Origin: Azotimanducus sp965199815
GTDB taxonomy: Bacteria > Pseudomonadota > Gammaproteobacteria > Pseudomonadales > Azotimanducaceae
Length of the DNA: 64,000 nt
Direction of reading: 5' to 3'
Assembly (NCBI GenBank): GCA_965199815.1
Contig: CBDATE010000018.1
Span: forward strand, 1 to 64,000
The translations under genes were made by a program, and so were the position numbers. The notes beneath the pieces are model-generated. The model was not told where the DNA came from, did no database searches, and worked only from the letters and a program-made list of their open reading frames with translations. This document shows positions 10,713 to 20,949 of the stretch, piece after piece; within the stretch, counting starts at the first letter, position 1; the number at the start of each line of letters is the position of its first letter.

Positions 10713-11857
10713 GTCCGCCCGCCAGGCTCGGGAGTGTGCGCTACGAGCGTACGCACATAGCCGCCATGTCGGGCTATTCCGCGGGCGAGCAGCCTGCAGA
10801 TCCCGGCATCATCAAGCTCAATACCAACGAGAACCCGTACCCTCCAAGCCCGGCGGTAGCCAGAGCCTTGCGCGATTTCGACGCGGAGAAACTGCGCCGC
10901 TATCCCGAGTCGGGATGCAGCGCCCTGTGCCAATCCATTGCCGAGCGTCTTGGCCTTGATGCCTCTCGAGTCATGGCGACCAACGGTGGTGATGAGTTCT
11001 TGCGCCTGGTGTTCACCACCTTCTGCGAGCCGGGAAGCTCGGTGCTCAGTACCGCGCCCACCTACTCTCTCTATCCCGTACTTGCCGAATTGCATGCCTG
11101 TCGATGGAAGGACATGCCGCTTGCGCCGGAATTCGGGTTGCCGCCCGATTTGGCAGAAGAGGCGAATCGATTGCGGGCAAGCCTGCTGCTGGTGGTGAAT
11201 CCGCACGCACCGACTGGGTGCCTGTTCAGCATCGATGCACTGCACGAGCTGGCATCAAGGACACCGGGAGTGCTGCTCGTGGATGAGGCTTACGTGGATT
11301 TTGTTGACCCGGCTACAGGGCACGACAGCCTGACGCTCATCAGGGAGCATTCGAATGTCCTCCTGCTGAGGACTTTCAGCAAGGGATATTCGCTTGCCGG
11401 ACTCAGGCTCGGCTTCGGCCTTGGTGCCGAGTCCCTGATCGAGCCCATGGCGGACAAGGTGCGCGACAGCTACAACCTCGATGCCCTGGCGCAGCACCTC
11501 GGGCTCGCCGCCTGGCAGGACCCGGCGTATCAGCGCCAGACCGCCGAGGCGGTGCGGCGTGAACGCGCTCGCCTCACCCGGGGCTTGCGCGAACTGGGAT
11601 TCGCGTTGCCTGACTCGCATACGAACTTCGTCTATGCCAGACCGCCCGACGGCGTACGCGCGGCGGCGCTCTACCAGTTCCTGAAAGAACGGGGCATTCT
11701 GGTGCGGCACTTCCCGGATAGCGACAATCGGCTGCGCATCTCCGTCGGTAGCGAGCGCGAGAACCGAGCGCTGCTCGATGCCTGTGCGCACATGCCGAGC
11801 AGTGCACAGGTGCCACCGGAGATGAACCGGTGCGGGCAGAGATCGCCTGGCGCGTGA
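10709..11857 (+). CDS. hisC: Histidinol-phosphate aminotransferase
   Basis: A 382-residue class I/II PLP enzyme converting imidazole-acetol phosphate and glutamate to histidinol phosphate. Seen: IIKLNTNENPYPPSP near residue 35, the TNGGDEFLRL loop, NPHAPTG, VDEAYVDF, and the PLP lysine in RTFSKGYSLAGLRLGF. The open frame continues upstream in the permease gene, but homology starts at the ATG at 10709, coupled to the permease TGA. The only other his-related gene here is hisZ at 20.9-22.1 kb on the other strand. The protein could double for aromatic amino acids, as some HisC homologues do. Confidence 0.92.
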   Translation: MSPPARLGSVRYERTHIAAMSGYSAGEQPADPGIIKLNTNENPYPPSPAVARALRDFDAEKLRRYPESGCSALCQSIAERLGLDASRVMATNGGDEFLRLVFTTFCEPGSSVLSTAPTYSLYPVLAELHACRWKDMPLAPEFGLPPDLAEEANRLRASLLLVVNPHAPTGCLFSIDALHELASRTPGVLLVDEAYVDFVDPATGHDSLTLIREHSNVLLLRTFSKGYSLAGLRLGFGLGAESLIEPMADKVRDSYNLDALAQHLGLAAWQDPAYQRQTAEAVRRERARLTRGLRELGFALPDSHTNFVYARPPDGVRAAALYQFLKERGILVRHFPDSDNRLRISVGSERENRALLDACAHMPSSAQVPPEMNRCGQRSPGA

Positions 11858-11863
11858 ACGCCC

Positions 11864-12742
11864 GTGCTCGAGGGGATTCTGCTGGCGGTCGGGCTGGGGC
11901 TCAATCTGGCGCTCATGTCCATATATCTCTACCTGCTGGTACTGCTGCGCTTCCTGCTGCCGGTTCCCGCCTGGCGACAGCGCATGAACAGGCGCGTCGA
12001 TGCGGTCATCGACCATGCAGTGGACATCAACCGCTGGCTGTTCGACAGGCACCTTCTCGATGATGTACAGGTCACCTGGCAGGGGCGCGAACGCCTGTCC
12101 CGTCACACCTGGTTTCTGCTGCTGCCCAATCATCAATCCTGGGTGGACATCATCCTGCTGCAGAATCTGCTGCGGGACTCGATAGCACCGCTCAAGTTTT
12201 TCAACAAGCGATCGCTGATCTGGCTGCCGCTGGTCGGCTTCGCCATGCATCTGCTCGGCTTCCCGTACCTGAGGCGCTATTCGCGCGAGCAGATACGCGC
12301 CAACCCGGCGTTGCGGGAAAAAGACCGGCAGAGTATGCAGCGGGCGGTGTCGATTTTCGAGAAGCGCCCGACCGGCATCATGATTTTCGCTGAAGGTACG
12401 CGCTTCACGGCGCAGAAACATGCCGCCCAGGAGTCACCGCATCAGCATCTGCTTGCCCCGCGCACCGGCGGGGTCGCCACCGTGCTGCAGGGCATGGGGA
12501 CACGTCTCGAAGCTGTGCTGGATGTAACCATCCTGTATCTTCACGGGCCGCCGAGTTTCTGGGGGTTTCTGTGCGGACGCATGGGTCCGGCGATATTCGA
12601 TGTGCGCGTCCTTCCGCTGCCGGAAAGTGTATCCACCACCGCGTCGGAGGAGGTGCGCAGAAGGCGCGTTCAGGACTGGCTGGAGGAATTGTGGCGCAGG
12701 AAAGATGCGCGCATCGAACATGCTCTCCGCAACCAATCCTGA
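11864..12742 (+). CDS. PlsC-type acyltransferase, YihG-like
   Basis: A 292-residue membrane acyltransferase resembling the YihG/LPLAT group of lysophosphatidic acid acyltransferases. Seen: an N-terminal hydrophobic stretch (LLAVGLGLNLALMSIYLYL), the catalytic NHQSWVD (HX4D) at about residue 90, FFNKRSLIWLPLVGF, and the FAEGTRF substrate motif near residue 177. It starts with GTG six bases after hisC. A second PlsC-type enzyme lies at 63.06 kb, so this is probably the accessory activity tuning sn-2 acyl composition. Confidence 0.85.
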   Translation: MLEGILLAVGLGLNLALMSIYLYLLVLLRFLLPVPAWRQRMNRRVDAVIDHAVDINRWLFDRHLLDDVQVTWQGRERLSRHTWFLLLPNHQSWVDIILLQNLLRDSIAPLKFFNKRSLIWLPLVGFAMHLLGFPYLRRYSREQIRANPALREKDRQSMQRAVSIFEKRPTGIMIFAEGTRFTAQKHAAQESPHQHLLAPRTGGVATVLQGMGTRLEAVLDVTILYLHGPPSFWGFLCGRMGPAIFDVRVLPLPESVSTTASEEVRRRRVQDWLEELWRRKDARIEHALRNQS

Positions 12743-12871
12743 AAATAATGTTGATGAGTTCGTGTTTTGCGTGAGGTGCCGAGCCGGCGGATGGATTTGA
12801 TCAGAACATGCCAGGCCGAGCCGCCTGAGGCGACACGCTGCGGAACCTTTCACGTGAAAAAGGCGCGAAGA

Positions 12872-13570
12872 TCAAGCGGCTGCCTGGAGTTCGCATCTGA
12901 TCGCTTCTTCAATCTCTGCTTCCTTGCGATCATAGTCTGTCGCCAGGTCGCTTACAGGGTCACCGGCCTTGTAACGTTCCGCGATAATCTCGGTCGCAAG
13001 CCCGGTCCCGGCAATGACGGGCCGACCGGCAGACAACGCAGGATCCATCACAATCATTCTGGGGACAGTGGTTCCGGACGCATCACCAACGCTGCTGCGA
13101 GTAAACGGATAGAGTTTGGCAGGAATGCCCGAGAGGTCTCGCTCGATACGCTGCAATGCAGCCTCGAGCACACGGCGAATCGCGAGTTGACCATCCTGGC
13201 TGATGTTCACGAGTGCGCCATACCGCTCAACGAACAGGTTCAACCCGTCCGTCTGAAGCTGGGCGCTCAACAACGGATGTTGTCCATCAACATCGCAACG
13301 CGAATTTTCTCGCAAATAATCGATAGCAATGCGCACTTTCGGCATAGATACCTGATGGGTACGTCGAATCGAAGCAAGCAGATGAAGCTCCACGAGATTC
13401 AGAAAGGACAGCGAGGTCGGGCTCGCCTCGGGAATCTTGATCAACGGAAGCCAGTTATATCGACCCTTGGCCCAATAACGCACCGTCGCCGACGGGATAT
13501 TGAGGTAATGCGCCGCCTCCTCGACCGAGTAGCAGGGAAGTTGACGAAAATCGGGGAACTTGCTGCTCAT
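12872..13570 (-). CDS. HTH-DUF433 antitoxin-like protein
   Basis: A 232-residue two-part protein. The N terminus (YSVEEAAHYLNIPSATVRYW) looks like a MerR/excisionase-type helix-turn-helix. The C terminus (about 165-225, with MDPALSAGRPVIAGTGLATE) is a DUF433 domain. DUF433 proteins are often antitoxins of toxin-antitoxin pairs with a DUF5615 PIN-like toxin. No toxin fits in the 129 bp downstream, and upstream sequence runs into the transposase gene, so this is an orphan or a transcription regulator. Function inferred from domains only. Confidence 0.7.
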   Translation of the reverse strand: MSSKFPDFRQLPCYSVEEAAHYLNIPSATVRYWAKGRYNWLPLIKIPEASPTSLSFLNLVELHLLASIRRTHQVSMPKVRIAIDYLRENSRCDVDGQHPLLSAQLQTDGLNLFVERYGALVNISQDGQLAIRRVLEAALQRIERDLSGIPAKLYPFTRSSVGDASGTTVPRMIVMDPALSAGRPVIAGTGLATEIIAERYKAGDPVSDLATDYDRKEAEIEEAIRCELQAAA

Positions 13571-13812
13571 CTGTTCAGACTGTGTACAAAACCCGTCAAG
13601 GCAATTCCGTGTTCAACCGAGGTGAGAGGGAGGGCAGGTGTGCCGGGTTGGTGTGGGTAGGGATAGTGGAGATGGATGGCCTCGGAGGGGTACTTGGCGG
13701 GCCACCCGGCAGGTTGATGAGAGGGATGTGCGGGGTTTTTTGGCCGAGGAGGCTGATTCCCGGCGCTGCGAGCAGACCACCGGCAGGGGGATGGGGTCCC
13801 CGCGGGGTTGGT

Positions 13813-15594
13813 TCAGAGGGTTGAGTCGAGCACTGCCTGCAAAGCTTCGTCGTGCCTGGCGGCGTAGTGTCGCTGAGCTTCGGGCTGGTGACGGAAGCGG
13901 GCGTGGAGTCGCACGATGGAGATGGCGACATTGGACAGGCAGGCGAGATTGCGCGGCCCGGCACCAACACGCACACGGGAGCGGTCTTCGTCGAAGGAGA
14001 CATCGCGCACATGGTGGAGGCAGTTTTCTATCTCCCAGTGGCCGCGATTGAGCGCGAGGATTTCAGAGGGGCCAGCACGCTCTGGGGACAAGGAGGTAAG
14101 TCCGTAGGCGTATTCGGTGCTTGTGGTGTGGGGAGTTGTTGTGCCGCTGCGTATCACGGTGCGCTGGCGCGTGATTCGGAACGCTTGTTGGCGTCCGGGA
14201 AGGGCGGCAAGATCGGGGGAGTATTGGGTGAGGTCGATGAGTGCACATTCACGCTGCTCGATACGCCCGTGTGCCTTCTCCAGTGTGCGTCGCTTCGGCT
14301 CGGCATCGAAGTTGAAGGTACGGATGTCATCAAGCAGGGTGGGACGATTGCTTTTGACGGGCATCACGTAATCGCCACCACCGGTGACGATCAGGTGTGC
14401 GGTCTCCGGGCAACTGTGCAGAGCGTCCAGCGTGATGGTGTGTCCACGCACTCCAAGTTCGGTGAGCAGACGACGCACTCCGAGTATCTCGCCACCGGCA
14501 GAATCGGAGGCGACTTGTCCGTGCACCATCCCGGTCCCGTGTTCGACAGCCGCGATCATCATACGAGTGGAGTCACTGTGACCGGGGCGGTTGATGGGCC
14601 TTGATTTGCCGTCAAGGGCAAGTGCTGTTTGTGGTAATCGGTATGCAGCAGTCCAGCGGCGTACAGCCTTGTCCAGGGCATCAGGGTCGAGTTGCGACAA
14701 CACGCGATGCAGGGAAGTCTTCGAGACCGGTACCCGGCAGCCCAGGGAGGGGCTTTTGAACGCTCGTATCGCCGCCAGTTGGCGCTGGTCAAGCCGCCGC
14801 GCGAACTCGGCAATCGCGGTCACTCCCTGAGCGCCCGCCAGCTTGGCCGCCACCGCCACCGCCAGAATGCTCGCCAGCGGATGCCGGATACCCCGCGCAG
14901 CACGATACTCAGGCACCTCGCTCAGCGACTGATACAAGCTCCGCAACCGCCCCGGTGGCGGCGGTGCCCCCACAGAACCGAGACCGGGCACCGGCTCGTC
15001 AAGCCCGCGCAGCATCGCCTGCGCTGCGCCACACAGGGGGCGTACAAACACCTGCTTTGGCACCCCGTGCTGCTCCCACTTGCCACCAACGCGCGCGTAC
15101 CCGCGCGTCTCGCCAAGCAGAGTCCAGTTTGCCGCCCGATAGCACCCGCCGTGAAACCTCGTCGGGTCAACAAATGTTTCTGCAAGCAATACCGGCACCC
15201 CGCGAAACGCCTCAAAGTCCCCGCTCAACCGCCGCAGTGATAACGACAGCACTCGTGATGCCAGGTTCCCGCCGTTATACCCCGGAAGCAGCAAAAATCG
15301 CGTGTTATTCGCCACCAAATGCAAACGCCGAAACTGCTGCTCCGGGGCCCACCCTATCCACTCGTCCCGCGCCTTCACCTTGAATGAACCGGATACCCAG
15401 CCCAGCAACCCTACCCAACGACCCTCCCGCGTTTCCGCTACATGCCGAACTCCGCCCCCAAACAGACACCGAAAGCCCAAATAGTGGTGCCGACTCATCA
15501 AATCGTCCCATTCAGCACGCTCCTCGGCAGTACGCACCGGACGCACCCGTATTTCCTTGAGCACCACTTTGCTTGCCGTGGTCGGCCTGCCCAT
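13813..15594 (-). mobile_element. ISAs1-type DDE transposase with N-terminal DruA-like (DUF4338) domain
   Basis: One 593-residue open frame. Residues about 10-220 match DUF4338: HHYLGFR, DEWIGWAPEQQFRRLHLVANN, RFLLLPG, NLASRVLSLSLRRL, AETFVDPTRFHGGCYRAANW. This domain is also found in DruA of Druantia phage defence. Residues about 235-590 match ISAs1-family transposases: an H-repeat-type N-terminal region, LALDGKSRP with the first catalytic D, ITLDALHSC with the second, and the late E in HWEIENCLHHVRDV. The frame is intact, suggesting recent activity. ATG 15594 is preferred over GTG 15597, with AGGA upstream. Terminal inverted repeats could not be found in the 240-bp flanks by eye, so the ends are undefined. 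The downstream flank 13571-13812 is G-rich and holds no gene I can support. Confidence 0.8.
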
Positions 15595-15849
15595 CACCCA
15601 ATTCCTGCACTTCGACCTCTCCAGCTTGACACATCTACAACTCCGTGTCCAGTGCTTCCACTTCTCTGTGATACATCAATCACCTACTCGTAACTTCGGA
15701 ATCGCCCTGACAAAACCCGTACAGGATGTTCCAATTCGTCTATAGTAACGGCTTCAGCCACATTGCTGTCTCTGGTTTCGTCAGCATCTTGTCGAAGTCC
15801 TCTTGAGCGGCTGCGGAATACACTCTGAAAGGACTACACAGGAAGAAAC

Positions 15850-16170
15850 ATGGGCAAGAGACTCTACATTGGCAACCTGCCTTACTCGGCTGACGAGCAG
15901 ACCTTGACTGACTTGTTCGGTCAATGCGGGACTGTCGAGTCGGTCAACATCATCACCGACCGCGAAACCGGGCGCAGCCGCGGCTTCGGCTTCGTCGAAA
16001 TGTCCACTGATGAAGAGGCCGACAAGGCCATTCAGGAAATGCACGGTCAGGAATGCAAGGGCAGACCCCTGACGGTGAACGAAGCCAAGCCGCAACGCAG
16101 CCGCTTCGAAGGCGGACGAAACTCGAGCCGTTCAGATGGCGGCGGAGGCGGGGGCAGGCCTCGCTGGTAG
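15850..16170 (+). CDS. RRM-domain RNA-binding protein
   Basis: A 106-residue protein made of one RNA recognition motif plus a glycine/arginine-rich tail. RNP2 is LYIGNL (residues 4-9) and RNP1 is RGFGFVEM (about 37-44); the tail (SDGGGGGGRPRW) is typical of cold-inducible Rbp-type proteins. It likely binds single-stranded RNA and acts as a chaperone or post-transcriptional regulator. A clear AGGAAG ribosome site sits 7 bp before the ATG. A TATAGT at about 15731 could be its -10. Monocistronic, convergent with the TPR gene. Confidence 0.88.
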   Translation: MGKRLYIGNLPYSADEQTLTDLFGQCGTVESVNIITDRETGRSRGFGFVEMSTDEEADKAIQEMHGQECKGRPLTVNEAKPQRSRFEGGRNSSRSDGGGGGGRPRW

Positions 16171-16178
16171 GCCAACAC

Positions 16179-16213
16179 GGTGTCTGATGCCTGTCTATCG
16201 CCTGCCAGACACC
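16179..16213 (+). terminator. Possible hairpin between convergent genes
   Basis: GGTGTCTG (16179-16186) pairs perfectly with CAGACACC (16206-16213) across a 19-base loop, in the 90-bp gap between the converging RRM and TPR genes. There is no U-run, so it would be at best an atypical terminator or RNA-stabilising stem. Confidence 0.35.
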
Positions 16214-16259
16214 AACCAACCCCGGTCAGCGCACTGCCTGAATTGCTCAGGCCGTTCGC

Positions 16260-16838
16260 TTACTGCCCGGACTGCTTCGCTTCGGCAAGATTGACCTTCA
16301 GCGCCTCGTAGCGCTTCTGTAGCGGGTCGAGTTCGGCCGCGCGCTCCGCGTCGTCGCGGGCTGATTTCTGATCTCCGAGCAAACGGAACAACAAGGCGCG
16401 GTTGTAGTAAGCAAGCGGCAGATTCTCGTCAGCAAGCTCTATGCCGCGATTCATCGACTCCAGGGCTTCGGCATATCGCTTCAGGGCTATAAGCACGTTG
16501 CCACGATTGATATGTGCACCGGAGAGTTCCGGTGTCAGGCGAATCGCCGCATCCTGATCACGCAGCGCCTGTTCGAGGTTGTGCAGCTTCTTGTACACCA
16601 GACCACGATTGGACAGGGTTGCCGCGCGGTCCTCCCGCTTCAGCCCCTCGTGCTCGAGGGCAAGATCGCAATTGCGCACGTCATAGGGCGGAGTGCGCTT
16701 GTCCGCCTCCTGAAAGCACTGGCGCGCCGGAGATTCACTGAAGATATACGTTTTCGCGGCGTGGCCGTGAACACCGGGCGACAGGAACGCCAGAATCATG
16801 AGAATGCGAAGCCCCGGTACACGCCCGTGTCTGTCCAT
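16260..16838 (-). CDS. Exported TPR-repeat protein
   Basis: A 192-residue protein with an N-terminal signal sequence (LRILMILAFLSPGVHGHA) and at least three tetratricopeptide repeats between about residues 70 and 180 (NRGLVYKKLHNLEQALRDQD, NRGNVLIALKRYAEALESM, NRALLFRLLGDQKSARDDA). TPRs mediate protein-protein contacts, so a periplasmic scaffold or chaperone-like role is likely. It is the last gene of the long minus-strand run, 27 bp after the dehydratase. Confidence 0.75.
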   Translation of the reverse strand: MDRHGRVPGLRILMILAFLSPGVHGHAAKTYIFSESPARQCFQEADKRTPPYDVRNCDLALEHEGLKREDRAATLSNRGLVYKKLHNLEQALRDQDAAIRLTPELSGAHINRGNVLIALKRYAEALESMNRGIELADENLPLAYYNRALLFRLLGDQKSARDDAERAAELDPLQKRYEALKVNLAEAKQSGQ

Positions 16839-16865
16839 GTGTCCATCACACCTCAGGATGCCAGG

Positions 16866-17852
16866 CTATTGAACATCCGATCGAGCCCCTTCTTCAAGCC
16901 ATTTACAGTAAGACTGGGGATCCATACAGGCCCCGCACACGATCACGCCAACGCGTTTACCGGCCAGACGCTCTTTCAATGGCCCAACGAGCGCGGCAAA
17001 GGCCGCAGCACCCGCAGGCTCCACCGTAATCCGGGCATGCGCGAAGAGGTCATACACGCCTCTGCACATCGCCTCATCGCTGATCAGCACCAGATCGTCA
17101 AGGTGCGCCCGACACATGCTGAAGGAGTATTCCGTCGTCAGCGGCGAGCACAGGCTGTCGGCAATCGAATGATTGACGATGCCGGTGAGCGTGTGGCCGG
17201 CACGCAAGGATTCGTGCATGGCCGCAGCCCTGGCAGGTTCCACTCCATACACGGCGCAGTCAGGCTTCATCGCCTTGGCGACTGCACTGATGCCCGCTGC
17301 CAGACCTCCACCGCCAATAGCAACCACCAGAGCATCAAGGTCTGGCCAATCTTCGAGCAGCTCCAGAGCAACGCCGCCGGTGGCCGATGCCAGCACCGGC
17401 CCTTCGAAGGGATGCACCATCAGGCGGTTCTCCTCCTTGACCAGTCGTTCGGCTTCTTCAAACGCAGGCCGACCACCCTCTCTGAGCAGGACCTGGGCAC
17501 CATATGCGCGCGCCAGCTCCACTCGCGCACGGTTCGCCGAGTCATAGAGAACCAGTTTCGCGTCGCAGCCAAGTTCCGCCGCTGCACAGGCCACAGCGAC
17601 AGCGTGATTGCCGGCACTCACCGCGGTCACCCGCCGTGCAGCCTGCGGCGCGTCAAGCATATTGGCAAGTGCGCCGCGCAATTTGAAGGTGCCGGTGCGC
17701 TGCAAGAGCTCGAGTTTGAGCACCACCTGTGCAAACACACCGCCCGTAGCGCGGTTATCAAGCGGTATGCTCGGTGTGCGAACAACGTACGGGCGAATCT
17801 TCTCCAGCGTGGAGCGCACCGATTCGAGTGTGGGTGCAGCGGCGTTCATCAT
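16866..17852 (-). CDS. Threonine/serine dehydratase-like PLP enzyme
   Basis: A fold-type II PLP enzyme of about 328 residues, the length of short catabolic threonine dehydratases. Seen: the Schiff-base lysine in GTFKLRGALAN (about residue 55), SAGNHAVAVA for the substrate carboxylate, and the phosphate-binding glycine loop IGGGGLAAGISA. There is no C-terminal ACT regulatory domain, so it should not be feedback-inhibited like biosynthetic IlvA. Expected reaction: deamination of threonine or serine to 2-oxobutyrate or pyruvate. EutB-type hydroxyectoine dehydratase or serine racemase are alternatives. I prefer ATG 17852 over a TTG four codons upstream. Confidence 0.8.
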   Translation of the reverse strand: MMNAAAPTLESVRSTLEKIRPYVVRTPSIPLDNRATGGVFAQVVLKLELLQRTGTFKLRGALANMLDAPQAARRVTAVSAGNHAVAVACAAAELGCDAKLVLYDSANRARVELARAYGAQVLLREGGRPAFEEAERLVKEENRLMVHPFEGPVLASATGGVALELLEDWPDLDALVVAIGGGGLAAGISAVAKAMKPDCAVYGVEPARAAAMHESLRAGHTLTGIVNHSIADSLCSPLTTEYSFSMCRAHLDDLVLISDEAMCRGVYDLFAHARITVEPAGAAAFAALVGPLKERLAGKRVGVIVCGACMDPQSYCKWLEEGARSDVQ

Positions 17853-17882
17853 GACGGCGGGCAAGCGACATCAGTCGCCAAA

Positions 17883-18497
17883 TCAAGGCAGGGCTGGTTC
17901 ATCACTTTCAGCTCGGGACGCGAGATACGGTACCAGCAGATATTCTACGATACCGCGACCAAATTCCGCATACCAGAGCACAGGATCGTGCGCCTTGAAA
18001 GGCACCTCTCGCGAGCGCGGCATCAGGCGGCGGTCACGCAGGGTTCCAAGCGCCACGCCAATGCGGTCGCCATCAAGAAGATACACGGCGACGCGCCCCC
18101 AGCACACCATTTCCCGGGACAGCGCGTTAGCCTGCCGAGTACATGCGAGCTCTCGCTGCAATTGCTCCATGTGCCCGAGCAGCGCTCGATGCTGATACTG
18201 ATGCGACAAGTACAGCTTGCCACGCTCACTCGAAGCAGCATCATCGCCGAGTCGCTCGATGCGTTGCTCCAGGTTCTCGACCCAGGCACGGGCACGATCA
18301 TCGAACTCCGGGAGGGTGGATTCGAGCAGAGAAATCCGATCTGTCAGATCGCGCGCGAGGATCAGCCTGTGTTCCCGATTCGTCCAGTCGAGCTGATCAC
18401 GAAATACAAGATCCCAGGCGCTTTGCGCAAGCACCAAGGGGCTGACGAGGCAACCCAGAAACAACCCGGCGACCCAACCGATCGTCGCACATCTCAT
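17883..18497 (-). CDS. Exported protein of unknown function
   Basis: A 204-residue protein that I do not recognise. It begins with a signal peptide (MRCATIGWVAGLFLGCLVSPLVLAQ). A helical, charged region follows with probable coiled-coil character (about residues 35-110, ESTLPEFDDRARAWVENLEQRI). Three cysteines are present, one in the signal and two near TRQANALSREMVCWG. The ATG at 18497 is used because it starts the signal peptide; a TTG eight codons upstream is in frame. It sits between folE2 and the dehydratase and may be cotranscribed. Confidence 0.6.
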   Translation of the reverse strand: MRCATIGWVAGLFLGCLVSPLVLAQSAWDLVFRDQLDWTNREHRLILARDLTDRISLLESTLPEFDDRARAWVENLEQRIERLGDDAASSERGKLYLSHQYQHRALLGHMEQLQRELACTRQANALSREMVCWGRVAVYLLDGDRIGVALGTLRDRRLMPRSREVPFKAHDPVLWYAEFGRGIVEYLLVPYLASRAESDEPALP

Positions 18498-18558
18498 GAT
18501 ATGAGCCCGGGGATAATCCAATAAGGACAGGCTACCAGATGCGATGATCAGAACATAC

Positions 18559-19524
18559 CTACGGGATGGGCAGATAGCCTCCGTGTACGCCTTTGGTGAC
18601 TATGGCGACGGCATCGTGAGCATGCAGGCTCTCGTAGTGCTCGACACGCAGCCAGAAATCAAGCACATCCTCGCGTGTGCCAAGCGCGCCCTTGAGCTTG
18701 CGCGCGGCATCTTCACAGAACATGGGGTTTTGCCCGTTGCGCAGCGCGAACGCCTGTTCGTCTTCCCGCTTCACCGCCGTCTGTACAGGTGTCTCCAGAA
18801 CTTCTTCCGACATGTCTATGAGGGAACATATCCCGAACTCATCGCTCTGCTCAGCCAGGCGCAAGAGCAGCCGTGCTGCGCTGCGTTGACTGTGTGGCGT
18901 GGCGCGAATGCTCTCCTGACGCCCAAGCCAGGCGCGTACTTCGCTGAAGGAGACCTGATTCCGGGATGAAAAATCCTGCCGAAACTGATCCTGAATGAGT
19001 TGCCGTGCGAGTGCCGCCGAACATGGACAGGTCGATGAATAGAGCACTCGAAGACCGACCTCCACATGCATCTGACCTTCGGACAGGATGCCCTTGATGG
19101 TCACCGGATACGAATTCCAGCCCGAATATTCGGAAACAAGCGCGTTGCGACGCAAGAAGAAGTCGAAATCGAACTGAATGAATACCCGCGTACTGAGGTC
19201 GCGGTGGGTTTCCAGCAACGAGGACAGGAGCAGCTTGAGCCCCGCCGGTGTCAGGGGCCTCGTCCGGGCATGCTGATCGAGCATCAGGTACAGGCGTGAC
19301 ATGTGAATGCCTTGCGCGCGGGCATCATCAAGATCAACAAATACCTGAATTCTGGTATCAACCTCGCGGGCTGTGCCGCCATCAAGAATCCGTAGCGGCT
19401 GATGAATCTCGGACATGCCAACCCAGTCGAGCGTACCCTCGGTGTGCGGTTTTGTTCCCATAGCGACATCCGGCAGAGACCTGCCCGGGAAGACTGCGCG
19501 GCTCATGACACTCGATACACTCAT
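18559..19524 (-). CDS. folE2: GTP cyclohydrolase FolE2 (type IB)
   Basis: A 321-residue FolE2/MptA-family enzyme making dihydroneopterin triphosphate from GTP, the first step of folate (and, in some bacteria, queuosine) synthesis. Seen: GMSEIHQPL near the N terminus, the conserved SSTCPCSAALARQL metal-site cysteines about mid-protein, and the HAHDAVAIV C-terminal region. FolE2 uses metals other than zinc and in many bacteria is induced by zinc starvation through Zur. I see no clear Zur box in the 117 bp upstream, where purA ends, and no folE in the window. Confidence 0.9.
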   Translation of the reverse strand: MSVSSVMSRAVFPGRSLPDVAMGTKPHTEGTLDWVGMSEIHQPLRILDGGTAREVDTRIQVFVDLDDARAQGIHMSRLYLMLDQHARTRPLTPAGLKLLLSSLLETHRDLSTRVFIQFDFDFFLRRNALVSEYSGWNSYPVTIKGILSEGQMHVEVGLRVLYSSTCPCSAALARQLIQDQFRQDFSSRNQVSFSEVRAWLGRQESIRATPHSQRSAARLLLRLAEQSDEFGICSLIDMSEEVLETPVQTAVKREDEQAFALRNGQNPMFCEDAARKLKGALGTREDVLDFWLRVEHYESLHAHDAVAIVTKGVHGGYLPIP

Positions 19525-19641
19525 TTACTGGCTTCCATCGGCCTGATGAACAAACATGAACCTCCTATGCTAACTCATTCTGAAAATCGGCATCCGCGAG
19601 GATTCATGGCTGTCGTTACAAGTCGGGGAATTCTACAGGAA

Positions 19642-20931
<1,290 letters not shown>

Positions 20932-20949
20932 CAACCGAACATCCGGGTG

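Noticed and set aside
12767..13660. 297-codon plus-strand frame over the DUF433 gene
   Set aside because: Antisense to a protein with recognisable HTH and DUF433 domains; no domain of its own.
16512..18524. 670-codon plus-strand open frame opposite the TPR, dehydratase and unknown genes
   Set aside because: Crosses three coding genes on the other strand and has the Arg/His-rich composition of an antisense artefact.
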